Positions 1 through 5,827 of a stretch of 5,827 nt of DNA are shown one piece after another. The DNA is from Actinomycetales bacterium (GTDB lineage: Bacteria; Actinomycetota; Actinomycetes; Actinomycetales; Microbacteriaceae). Position 1 is the first letter of the stretch; each line of letters starts with the position of its first letter. The notes beneath the pieces are model-generated. The model searched no databases and was not told the DNA's origin. It saw only the letters and a list, made by a program, of their open reading frames with translations. Location: contig JAATFJ010000362.1 in the NCBI GenBank assembly GCA_015655255.1, positions 1 through 5,827 on the forward strand. Direction: 5' to 3'. The position numbers and the translations under genes are program-made.

Positions 1-735
1 ACCGCAGCATTCCTCGAGCCCTACGCACCGACCGAGACGCACGGCGATCACTTCCACGGCACCACGACAATGCCCCCGGAGGAACTCGTCGGATGGCTGC
101 GCACCGCCGGCAGTCAGGGAATCGGCGTGAAGGTCCACTGCACGGGCGATGCGTCCGTACGGTTCGTCCTCGACGCCGTCGAGACCGTGCGCGCAGAGGG
201 AGTCACGGTGCCGTTCCACGTCGCGCACGGCCAGTATGTGTCCGAGAGCGACATCCCGCGGTTCGCCGCGCTTGATGTCGTCGCGGAGATCTCCCCCGCG
301 CTCTGGTTCCCCGGCGTCATCGTCGATGTGCTGCATCAGGTGGTCAACGAGGGCGTGAGCGCGCGCATCCACCCCAACCGATCCCTCATCGACAGCGGCG
401 CGACCGTGGCATGCGGCTCAGACTGGCCCGTTTCCCCGGATCCGAATCCGTGGGTCGCGATCAGCGGGCTCGTCACCCGCGCGGACCCGTACGGACAAGT
501 TCCCGGAACGGTCTGGCCGGAACAGGCGATCACTGTCGCGGAGGCGTTGGCCGCTTATACCGTGGGCGGCGCGTATGCGCTCGGGCTCTCGTCCGAGATC
601 GGTTCGCTCACACCGGGGAAATCCGCCGACTTCGTTGTGCTCGACCGCGATCCGTTCGCCGTCGACCCCGCCGAACTCGCGGCGATGGTCACCCGGCAGA
701 CCTGGTTCGCCGGCGCTCAGGTCTACGCCGCTTAG
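1..735 (+). CDS. YtcJ-like amidohydrolase, 3' part (5' end outside window)
   Basis: The reading frame is open from the first base and ends at TAG 733-735, giving 244 C-terminal residues of a protein whose family is usually about 500-570 residues, so more than half lies upstream. The internal ATG at 70 is not a credible start because coding sequence continues before it. Visible family marks, in order, are KVHCTGD (His codon 136), FHVAHGQ (His codons 217 and 226), ACGSDWPV (Asp codon 421) and a closing LTPGKSADFVVLDRDPF. These match the metal-binding histidines, the catalytic aspartate and the C-terminal beta-sandwich 'GKxADxVVLD' strand of amidohydrolase family 3 (PF07969). Such enzymes are cytosolic, metal-dependent hydrolases of amide, formamide or cyclic C-N bonds; the substrate cannot be read from this fragment. 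A terminator-like hairpin begins at its stop codon, so it is probably transcribed separately from the ABC operon that follows. Family assignment is firm, function is not. Confidence 0.9.
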   Translation, partial: TAAFLEPYAPTETHGDHFHGTTTMPPEELVGWLRTAGSQGIGVKVHCTGDASVRFVLDAVETVRAEGVTVPFHVAHGQYVSESDIPRFAALDVVAEISPALWFPGVIVDVLHQVVNEGVSARIHPNRSLIDSGATVACGSDWPVSPDPNPWVAISGLVTRADPYGQVPGTVWPEQAITVAEALAAYTVGGAYALGLSSEIGSLTPGKSADFVVLDRDPFAVDPAELAAMVTRQTWFAGAQVYAA

Positions 736-771
736 CAGCGCCATTCTCCGCAATCATCGCTGCGCTTTTTT
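735..771 (+). terminator. Probable intrinsic terminator after the amidohydrolase
   Basis: GCAGCG (735-740) pairs perfectly with CGCTGC (758-763) across a 17-base loop, and six T residues (766-771) follow two bases later. An alternative register pairs AGCGC (737-741) with GCGCT (762-766). The hairpin starts on the last base of the amidohydrolase stop codon. The 6-bp stem and large loop make it a modest terminator, but a T6 run is conspicuous in such GC-rich DNA. Confidence 0.5.
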
Positions 772-772
772 C

Positions 773-786
773 TCTCCAATTGGAGA
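773..786. promoter_or_regulatory. Perfect 14-base palindrome, candidate operator
   Basis: TCTCCAATTGGAGA is its own reverse complement over all 14 bases. It sits in the only real intergenic gap upstream of the transporter operon, about 90 bases before the binding-protein start and just upstream of a -10-like box. This is where a dimeric repressor or activator would bind. It immediately follows the terminator T-tract. The regulator is not in the window and its family cannot be named from the site. Confidence 0.5.
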
Positions 787-788
787 TT

Positions 789-794
789 TATCGT
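789..794 (+). promoter_or_regulatory. Weak candidate -10 box for the transporter operon
   Basis: TATCGT fits the actinobacterial TANNNT pattern and lies in the locally AT-rich stretch after the palindrome. No good -35 hexamer is seen 16-18 bases upstream, where the sequence is the T-tract. If used, transcription would start near 800 and leave a leader of roughly 75 bases, pyrimidine-rich and without an obvious riboswitch fold. The promoter very likely lies in 736-877, but this exact box is a guess. Confidence 0.25.
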
Positions 795-861
795 TTGTCC
801 GCTCGTCCTTCGCATCCCCTCCCGCACTGAGAGAGCTCGCCGTCCGGCAACTCCTCGTACC

Positions 862-868
862 GAAAGGA
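862..868 (+). promoter_or_regulatory. Ribosome binding site that sets the binding-protein start
   Basis: GAAAGGA lies 9 bases before the ATG at 878 and 12 bases before a second ATG at 881. The same frame is open far upstream, back into the amidohydrolase gene, so this site together with the signal peptide decides the start. Confidence 0.75.
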
Positions 869-877
869 ACCCGCACC

Positions 878-1903
878 ATGATGACCCGCACCGTTTTCCG
901 GCACCGCCTCCGTGGCGGTGCCATCGTGGCCGGCTTCGCTGTTGCCGCACTCACCCTCACCTCCTGCGGCACAACGGCTGATACAGACAGCGGAACCAGC
1001 AGTCCCGCGACGGACGACGGCACCGTCGACACGATCGTCTTCGACTACCCCTTCACCGCGCTGCCCATCTACGAAGTACTCACCACCCAGGCGCAGGCCT
1101 ATGCCGAGGAAAAGGGAGTCACCCTCGAGGTCACGAACGACAACATGGACCTGTCCACTCAGGTGTCCAACCTCAACACCTGGCTCGCCAAGGCCCCCGA
1201 CGCGATCGTGAGCTTCCCCATGGACACCGCATCGATCGACAGCATCGCGAAGAGCTTCATCGACCAGGGCACGACCTGGGTGACCTACGGCGGCGACCTG
1301 GACAACCAGGACGCGTCCCTGCAGTTCAGCTTCTACGACTCCGGCTACATGTTGGGCAGGGACGCGGGCGAGTGGGCGAACGAGAACCTTGACGGCACCG
1401 GCAAGGCGCTCCTCCTCATCGATCAGACGATCCAGCTGGGCCAGGAGCGCACTCAGGGGATCATCGACGGACTCAGCGAGACAGCGCCCGACGTCGAGAT
1501 CATCGCCGAGCAGCAGGGCATCACCCCGGAGGAGGGACTCTCGATCACGACCTCCACGCTGTCCCAGGATCCTGACGTCAACATCGTGCTCGCTGCCGCC
1601 GGCGATGCCGCGCAGGGCGCCTATCAGGCCCTCGTGTCCTCCGGCCGCGCGGTGGACGACGCCGACACCTACGTGGGCGGCCTCGACGGCAACCTCTCCC
1701 TCCTGCAGGCCATGAAGCGCGGAGAGTTCGTGCGCGCCGTCACCACGATCGATCCCGCAGAGATCGCCCATGCCGCCATCGACGTACCCCTCGCCGCCGC
1801 GGCGGGGGAAATGGATCCCGGCGAGGTCTACAACGTCGACGTCGACCTCGTCACTCACTACTACGCCGGCCTCGACGACCTCATCACCAGCTTCGGCGGA
1901 TGA
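878..1903 (+). CDS. CUT2-type ABC transporter substrate-binding lipoprotein
   Basis: This 341-residue protein is the extracellular, membrane-anchored receptor of the importer encoded downstream. It has a Sec lipoprotein signal: basic residues up to Arg12, a hydrophobic core at about 14-28, and lipobox Leu27-Thr-Ser-Cys30, with Cys30 the lipidation site. A Ser/Thr/Asp-rich linker (about 31-49) leads to a periplasmic-binding-protein-like domain (about 50-341) of the RbsB/Peripla_BP_4 type. Recognisable positions are a first strand reading DTIVFDYPF, then DLSTQVSNLNTWLAKAPDAIVSFPMD, where family members have the Q...D.I...P.D pattern, and a late GGLDGN segment where the family has a ligand-contacting Asp. 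The start at 878 was chosen over the longer open frame because of the ribosome binding site and signal peptide; the ATG at 881 is an equally possible start. The ligand is not readable; enzymes downstream suggest something other than a plain sugar. A strong stem-loop follows the stop codon. Confidence 0.93.
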   Translation: MMTRTVFRHRLRGGAIVAGFAVAALTLTSCGTTADTDSGTSSPATDDGTVDTIVFDYPFTALPIYEVLTTQAQAYAEEKGVTLEVTNDNMDLSTQVSNLNTWLAKAPDAIVSFPMDTASIDSIAKSFIDQGTTWVTYGGDLDNQDASLQFSFYDSGYMLGRDAGEWANENLDGTGKALLLIDQTIQLGQERTQGIIDGLSETAPDVEIIAEQQGITPEEGLSITTSTLSQDPDVNIVLAAAGDAAQGAYQALVSSGRAVDDADTYVGGLDGNLSLLQAMKRGEFVRAVTTIDPAEIAHAAIDVPLAAAAGEMDPGEVYNVDVDLVTHYYAGLDDLITSFGG

Positions 1904-1908
1904 TCCCG

Positions 1909-1935
1909 GTCGGGCGGCCGCACCGGCCGCCCGAC
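1909..1935 (+). other. Intercistronic stem-loop between binding-protein and ATPase genes
   Basis: GTCGGGCGGCCG (1909-1920) and CGGCCGCCCGAC (1924-1935) form a perfect 12-bp, almost all G/C stem closed by the 3-base loop CAC. A G-T pair (1908/1936) could extend it. It starts five bases after the binding-protein stop codon. No T-tract follows, so it is unlikely to be a standalone intrinsic terminator. In ABC operons a structure in this place commonly protects the upstream binding-protein transcript from 3' decay or lowers read-through into the membrane-component genes. That role is inferred from position. Confidence 0.8.
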
Positions 1936-1954
1936 TCCCTCCCCGTCCCTCCTC

Positions 1955-1960
1955 GAAAGG
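1955..1960 (+). promoter_or_regulatory. Ribosome binding site that sets the ATPase start
   Basis: GAAAGG lies 8 bases before the ATG at 1969. The frame is open upstream to an ATG at 1900 that overlaps the binding-protein stop codon, but that start would run coding sequence through the stem-loop and add a Pro/Arg-rich stretch foreign to the family. Confidence 0.75.
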
Positions 1961-1968
1961 TCTGGACC

Positions 1969-3471
1969 ATGATGCTCTCCGTCCGTAACCTCAGCAAGCG
2001 TTACGGGGCGACCCTCGCGCTCGACGGCGTCGATCTCGACATCGGCGCCGGCGAGGTGCACGCGCTCCTCGGCCACAACGGCGCCGGAAAATCCACGCTC
2101 ATCGGCTGCCTCGGCGGCGGCACGAGCCCCAGCTCCGGCACGATCACCGTCGACGGAAGCACCGTCGAGAGTTTCACACCGCGCTCATCGATCGCCGAGG
2201 GGATCGCGGTCATCTACCAGCACCTCTCCCTCATCGACGGTCTCTCCGTGACGGACAACCTGTTCCTCGGCCAGGAGCGCACTCGCGCGGGCGTGCTCCT
2301 CGACCGCGCGGAGCAGCGACGCATCGCTCAGGAGTCCCTCGACCGCGTCGGAGCCACCGCACGCCCCGATGACCTCATCGGCGAGCTGTCCATCGGACAG
2401 CGCCAGCTCGTCGAGATCGCGAAGGCGCTGCAACGCGAGGCGAAGATCCTCATCCTCGATGAGCCCAGTGCGGCGCTCTCCCCCGTAGAGGCCGACAACC
2501 TCGCCGCGCTCGTCGAGAGCCTCACCCGACAGGGCATCGCGATCCTGTACGTCACCCACCTCCTCGAAGAGGTCATGCGCCTCGCCGACCTGGTGACCGT
2601 GCTCCGCAACGGCAAGGCGGTGTGGACAGCGACGGAGCGGGACTTCACCAAGGCCGACCTCGTCGCTGCCATCAGCGACGGCCACGCGGGAGAGGCGGTG
2701 CTGCCCCATGAACTCGATGACACGGGCGCCGTCCCCGCGTTACGTCTGGAGGATGTGCGCGGGCCCGGCATCGGACCCATCACGCTCGACGTGCGCCCCG
2801 GGGAGGTCGTCGCCCTCTACGGGCTCATCGGCTCGAGCCGCACGCGACTCCTCGAGATGCTCTTCGGGAACACAGCGATCGACTCGGGTCGCGTGCTCGT
2901 GGACGGAGAACCGGCCGACCTCCGTTCCCCGCGCACCGCGCTCGCCTCGCGCATCGCGCTCGTCCCGGGAGACCGGGCACGCCAGGGTCTCTTCAGCTCT
3001 CTTCCCGCGCTCGACAATCTCGTCGTCCGGGTCATGGAGACGGTGTCGCGTGCAGGAGTCCGCCGCGTTTCCCGGGAACGCGCCACCTTCTTGGCGGCGG
3101 CGACCGACCTCTCCCTGCGCCCCCTGGACCCGTCGCTCACTGCGGGGCGGTTCTCCGGCGGTAATCAGCAGAAGCTCCTCTTCGGGCGCTGGGTGAACGA
3201 CCGCACCGATGTGCGGGTCCTGCTGCTCGACGATCCCACGCAGGGCGTCGATGTCGGTGCGCGCGCAGAGATCTATGCGGTCGTGCGCGAATTCGCCCGA
3301 CGGGCGGGCGCAGCCGTCATCTTCGCCACGAACGAACCAGAAGAGGTGAAGGCGCTGGCGCACCGTTGTGTCGTCATGCGCAAGGGGCGCGTCGTCGACA
3401 TCCTCGACGTCCCGCACACCACCGAAGAGCAGCTGCTCTCCCTCATCCATTCCGAGCGCTCCGCCGCCTGA
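1969..3471 (+). CDS. CUT2-type sugar ABC transporter ATP-binding protein (fused double ATPase)
   Basis: This 500-residue cytoplasmic protein has the size and tandem layout of RbsA/MglA/XylG. Domain 1 (about 1-240) is complete: Walker A GHNGAGKST (35-43), Q-loop Gln84, signature LSIGQRQ (140-146), Walker B ILILDEP with Asp164-Glu165, and H-loop His197. Domain 2 (about 252-500) is degenerate: the Walker A equivalent is GLIGSSRTR (285-293) with Arg291 in place of Lys, the signature SGGNQQK (396-402) is intact, Walker B reads LLLDDP with Asp422 where Glu is usual, and the H-loop position is Asn455. A Walker A Lys-to-Arg change is normal in domain 2 of this family; the Gly-to-Ser at 290 and Glu-to-Asp at 422 go further. 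Domain 1 probably carries most of the ATP hydrolysis. The start at 1969 (or the adjacent ATG at 1972) follows a good ribosome binding site. It would energise the permease encoded 39 bases downstream. Confidence 0.97.
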   Translation: MMLSVRNLSKRYGATLALDGVDLDIGAGEVHALLGHNGAGKSTLIGCLGGGTSPSSGTITVDGSTVESFTPRSSIAEGIAVIYQHLSLIDGLSVTDNLFLGQERTRAGVLLDRAEQRRIAQESLDRVGATARPDDLIGELSIGQRQLVEIAKALQREAKILILDEPSAALSPVEADNLAALVESLTRQGIAILYVTHLLEEVMRLADLVTVLRNGKAVWTATERDFTKADLVAAISDGHAGEAVLPHELDDTGAVPALRLEDVRGPGIGPITLDVRPGEVVALYGLIGSSRTRLLEMLFGNTAIDSGRVLVDGEPADLRSPRTALASRIALVPGDRARQGLFSSLPALDNLVVRVMETVSRAGVRRVSRERATFLAAATDLSLRPLDPSLTAGRFSGGNQQKLLFGRWVNDRTDVRVLLLDDPTQGVDVGARAEIYAVVREFARRAGAAVIFATNEPEEVKALAHRCVVMRKGRVVDILDVPHTTEEQLLSLIHSERSAA

Positions 3472-3510
3472 CCCCACGCCGACCACCCGCTCCCAGGAAG
3501 GCACCCTCTC

Positions 3511-4515
3511 ATGCCTCGATCATTCCGCTCGCGCCTCCTCGACGCACTGATCAACAACCCGCTCCTCGTCCTGCTCGTCGCGATGATCGTCATCGTCGCC
3601 CTCGCAACGGACGGCACGCTGCTCAGCTGGATCAACGTGCGCGGCATCCTCCTCGACGGCGCGATCATCGCCGTCCCCGGCGCCATGCTCATCATCTCCG
3701 GATACATCGACCTCTCCGTCGGATCGACGCTCGCACTCGGTGGCGTCGCGGCGGGGACGATCATGGCCGGAGGGGGAACGCCCGTCTTCGCGGTCCTCGC
3801 GGCCCTCGGCGTCGGTGCGCTCGTGGGACTCGTCAATGCGATCGCGAGCCCCCTGCTGGGTCTCTCCGCCTTCATCACCACGCTGGGAACGCTCACCGCC
3901 GTGCGCGGCGTCGCCCAGCTCGTCAGCCCCCTCGGGGCGAACAACTTCGGCGAGGCCTTCACCTACCTCGGTGTCGGCACCTTCCTCGCGATCCCCCTGG
4001 CCGTGTGGATCGCCGCCGCGCTGCTGATCCTCGGCGCACTGTTCCTCACCGTCACCCCCGCCGGTCGACACGTCTACGCGATCGGTGTGAACCGGCAGGC
4101 CGCTCATCTCTCCGGCGTCAACGTCACCCGCCTGCCCTTCCTGCTCTACCTCGCCTCCGGCGCCGCGGCAGGGCTCGCGGGTGCCATCACCGTGGCGCGC
4201 CTCAATAGCGCCCCGGCAGGACAGCTCGGCGTCGGCTTCGAGCTCACCGTCCTCACCGCGATCCTCCTGGGTGGTGTCGCTCTGACCGGAGGCGAGGGCA
4301 ACATGCTGGGCGTGCTCGTCGGCGTGCTCTTCCTCGGTGTGCTCAACAACAGCCTCGTCCAGTTGGGGGTGACGAGCTTCTGGCAGAACGTCGCGAGCGG
4401 CCTCGCCCTCATCGCGGCGATCGGGATCGGTCTGCTCACCCACCGCCTCCGCGGACGGCTGCAGGCGGCGGAAGCGAAACGCATCGCCGCGCTGACCCCG
4501 ATCACCGCCTCCTGA
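3511..4515 (+). CDS. CUT2-type ABC transporter permease (RbsC-like)
   Basis: This 334-residue protein is very hydrophobic, with some 8-10 membrane segments, for example near residues 18-33, 46-63, 69-86, 91-111, 118-138, 155-180, 208-228, 245-258, 264-284 and 293-309. Family marks of BPD_transp_2 (PF02653) are SGYIDLSVGS (63-72, where relatives usually have GGIDLSVGS), TPAGRHVYAIGVNRQAAHLSGVNV split over 182-205 (the cytoplasmic loop contacting the ATPase), and LLGGVALTGGEGNMLG (252-267). The N terminus is short and basic, and the tail (about 310-334) is charged and cytoplasmic. AGGAAGG (3495-3501) lies 9 bases before the ATG. Being the only permease gene here, it would act as a homodimer with the fused ATPase and lipoprotein, the usual CUT2 arrangement. 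The following gene starts 31 bases after its stop, so the two are very likely co-transcribed. Confidence 0.97.
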   Translation: MPRSFRSRLLDALINNPLLVLLVAMIVIVALATDGTLLSWINVRGILLDGAIIAVPGAMLIISGYIDLSVGSTLALGGVAAGTIMAGGGTPVFAVLAALGVGALVGLVNAIASPLLGLSAFITTLGTLTAVRGVAQLVSPLGANNFGEAFTYLGVGTFLAIPLAVWIAAALLILGALFLTVTPAGRHVYAIGVNRQAAHLSGVNVTRLPFLLYLASGAAAGLAGAITVARLNSAPAGQLGVGFELTVLTAILLGGVALTGGEGNMLGVLVGVLFLGVLNNSLVQLGVTSFWQNVASGLALIAAIGIGLLTHRLRGRLQAAEAKRIAALTPITAS

Positions 4516-4546
4516 CCGCCCACCCGCACCACGCAGAAAGACCCGC

Positions 4547-5677
4547 ATGAGCACGAAAATCGATTTCCTCTACCTGTCCGAACCCGACATGATCCGCGCC
4601 GGCGTGACCGACATGGCCGCCTGCGTCGACACCATCGAGGAGATGTTCTCCCTGCTGCACAGCGGCGACTACCGTATGGCGGGACCGAACAGCGACTCCC
4701 ACGGCGCGATGATCACCTTCCCCGAGGGCTCCCCTTTCCCCGGGATGCCGGTCCCGACCGCGGACCGCCGATTCATGGCGATGCCCGCCTACCTGGGCGG
4801 CTCCTTCGGAACCACGGGGACGAAATGGTACGGATCGAACGTCGCCAACCGTGAGAAGGGTCTCCCTCGCTCGATCCTCACCTTTATCCTCAACGACACC
4901 GATACCGGTGCGCCGCTCGCCTACATGTCCGCGAACCTGCTTTCCGCCTATCGCACGGGGGCCGTTCCCGGCGTCGGGGCCCGGCACCTCGCCCGCAGGG
5001 ACTCCTCCGTCGTCGGCATCGTCGGCCCCGGGGTCATGGCCCGGACCTCGCTCGCCGCCTTCCTCGTCGCCCGTCCGGGCATCACGACGGTGAAGGTCAA
5101 GGGACGCAGCAGGAACGGAATCGAACGGTTCCGTTCCTGGGCGGCCGCGGAGTACCCCCAGCTCACCGTCATCGATGTGGACACCATCGAGGAGGCCGTG
5201 CGCAACTCCGACATCGTCACGTTCTGCTCTTCCGGCGATGTCGGCGACCCTTCCACCTACCCGCTCGTCGAACGCTCCTGGGTCAAGCCCGGCGCCTTCC
5301 TCAGCATGCCCGGTCCCAGCAACACCGACGAGGGAATGGATGCACCCGACGTCCGCAAGGTCGTCGACAACACCGGCCTGTACGAGGCGTGGGCCGCGGA
5401 GGTGCCCGCCCCGACGCACCACCATGTCCCCATCATCGGCTGCAAGTTCATGGATCTCATCGCCGCGGGGCGGATGCGCCCGGAGGAGCTCGAGGATCTC
5501 GGCGCGATCGTCGCGGGCGCTACCCCCGGTCGCGAGAACGACGAGGAGATCATCATCCTCTCGGTCGGCGGCATGCCCGTCGAGGATGTCGCCTGGGGCA
5601 CCCGGGTGTACCGCAGGGCGAAGGAGCGCGGCATCGGCATCGAGCTGAATCTCTGGGACGCACCCGCGCTCTCCTAA
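4547..5677 (+). CDS. Ornithine cyclodeaminase/mu-crystallin family protein, possibly 'tyramine oxidase subunit B'-like
   Basis: This 376-residue soluble protein belongs to PF02423. Members use NAD(P) to reduce imines or to oxidise and cyclise amino acids. Visible marks are Lys93 in GTKWYGSN (the family's catalytic/substrate-carboxylate lysine region), GLP (105-107), DTGAPLA (119-125), SAYRTGA with Arg136 (carboxylate-binding arginine position), and Rossmann motif GIVGPGVMA (157-165, G-x-G-x-x-A). The second strand ends KGRS (185-188), resembling the NRT of NADPH-using mu-crystallin rather than an acidic NAD-binding end. At 376 residues it is longer than classical cyclodeaminases (about 315-350), with extra sequence near residues 40-80. 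From memory, proteins with this N terminus and length are named 'tyramine oxidase subunit B' in databases; I cannot verify this. AGAAAG (4535-4540) lies 6 bases before the ATG. The flavin-oxidase-like gene 38 bases downstream supports a joint role in amine or amino acid breakdown. Family is sure; the reaction is open. Confidence 0.88.
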   Translation: MSTKIDFLYLSEPDMIRAGVTDMAACVDTIEEMFSLLHSGDYRMAGPNSDSHGAMITFPEGSPFPGMPVPTADRRFMAMPAYLGGSFGTTGTKWYGSNVANREKGLPRSILTFILNDTDTGAPLAYMSANLLSAYRTGAVPGVGARHLARRDSSVVGIVGPGVMARTSLAAFLVARPGITTVKVKGRSRNGIERFRSWAAAEYPQLTVIDVDTIEEAVRNSDIVTFCSSGDVGDPSTYPLVERSWVKPGAFLSMPGPSNTDEGMDAPDVRKVVDNTGLYEAWAAEVPAPTHHHVPIIGCKFMDLIAAGRMRPEELEDLGAIVAGATPGRENDEEIIILSVGGMPVEDVAWGTRVYRRAKERGIGIELNLWDAPALS

Positions 5678-5715
5678 GCATCCCCCACCCCTAAGAATGG
5701 CCAGAAAGCAGCATC

Positions 5716-5827
5716 ATGGAACATGTCAGCATCGCCGTCGTCGGACTCGGCTCGATCGGATCAATGGCCCTGTGGCAGGCGGCACGAGCAACACAGGATG
5801 ACCCGCACGCGCGCGTCGTCGGCATCG
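5716..5827 (+). CDS. FAD-dependent oxidoreductase (DAO/sarcosine oxidase-like), 5' part only
   Basis: Only 37 codons are present; the gene runs off the window end. The first strand and loop read IAVVGLGSIGSMALWQAA, with Gly10, Gly12 and Gly15 forming the GxGxxG dinucleotide-binding motif. This wording is typical of monomeric sarcosine oxidase/N-methyl-L-tryptophan oxidase-type flavoproteins, which oxidise secondary or primary amines and make hydrogen peroxide. A second strand, ARVVGI, begins at the very end. AGAAAG (5703-5708) lies 7 bases before the ATG. It follows the cyclodeaminase-like gene by 38 bases and probably shares its transcript. An NAD(P)-dependent dehydrogenase with a similar N-terminal Rossmann fold is possible, since the flavin-specific parts are not in view. 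Confidence 0.75.
   Translation, partial: MEHVSIAVVGLGSIGSMALWQAARATQDDPHARVVGI

Noticed and set aside
575..877. Possible N-terminal extension of the binding protein back to an ATG at 575.
   Set aside because: It would overlap the amidohydrolase gene, run through the terminator and palindrome, and bury the lipoprotein signal peptide; the ribosome binding site at 862-868 supports 878.
788..1858. Long antisense open frame (356 codons) opposite the binding-protein gene.
   Set aside because: It mirrors the codon bias of the + strand gene, has a low-complexity Gly/Val/Asp/Arg composition with no recognisable domain, and the + strand gene has a signal peptide and clear family motifs.
1909..1935. 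The strong hairpin read as an intrinsic terminator ending the binding-protein transcript.
   Set aside because: No T-run follows, the next gene starts 33 bases later with a good ribosome binding site, and the three importer genes must be co-expressed; a stability or attenuation role fits better.
1900..1968. Alternative ATPase start at 1900 overlapping the binding-protein stop (ATGA).
   Set aside because: The overlap resembles translational coupling, but the added residues are Pro/Arg-rich, include the hairpin sequence and are absent from the family; 1969 has a proper ribosome binding site.
1439..2284. A 16-base exact repeat, GGCCAGGAGCGCACTC, at 1439-1454 and 2269-2284, encoding the same LGQERT stretch in the binding protein and the ATPase.
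   Set aside because: Both copies sit in frame within unrelated domains; with strong codon bias a shared hexapeptide-level match is most simply coincidence, and no flanking similarity is seen.
3520..4554. Antisense open frame (344 codons) opposite the permease gene, extremely rich in Glu, Asp, Gly and Arg.
   Set aside because: This is the expected reverse-strand reading of a GC-rich membrane protein gene; there is no domain and no start signal of note.
4502..5425. Antisense open frame (307 codons) opposite the cyclodeaminase-like gene.
   Set aside because: Shadow of a well-supported + strand gene; Gly/Arg/Asp/Val-rich with no motif.

Overview
The window comes from a GC-rich genome with strong G/C bias at third codon positions, purine-rich ribosome binding sites (GAAAGG, AGGAAGG, AGAAAG) and short intergenic gaps. 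This fits a high-GC Gram-positive actinobacterium, and protein style and codon use suggest the Microbacteriaceae or relatives, but nothing here fixes the genus. All supported genes are on the + strand.

Layout. (1) Positions 1-735 hold the C-terminal part of a YtcJ-like metal-dependent amidohydrolase, ending in a small hairpin plus T-tract that looks like an intrinsic terminator (735-771). (2) The 142-base gap 736-877 is the only sizeable intergenic stretch. It carries the terminator, a perfect 14-base palindrome (773-786) that is a good operator candidate, a weak -10-like box, and a ribosome binding site. (3) Positions 878-4515 encode a complete CUT2 (RbsABC-type) ABC importer: a lipoprotein substrate-binding protein, a fused double-ATPase and one permease. 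A 12-bp perfect stem with a 3-base loop (1909-1935) lies between the binding-protein and ATPase genes. (4) Positions 4547-5677 encode an ornithine cyclodeaminase/mu-crystallin-family protein. (5) From 5716 to the window end is the start of a GxGxxG dinucleotide-binding oxidoreductase, most like the FAD-dependent sarcosine/N-methyltryptophan oxidase (DAO) group.

The five genes from 878 onward are co-directional with gaps of 31-65 bases and are probably one operon. The importer would bring in a small molecule, and the two following enzymes belong to families that act on amines, amino acids or imines. So although the transporter is of the 'sugar' type, the cargo is plausibly an amine, amino acid derivative or amine-bearing conjugate. 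From memory, close relatives of the cyclodeaminase-like protein carry the database name 'tyramine oxidase subunit B', which would agree with a flavin oxidase next door; this has not been checked here. No transcriptional regulator, RNA gene, mobile element or CRISPR array is visible.
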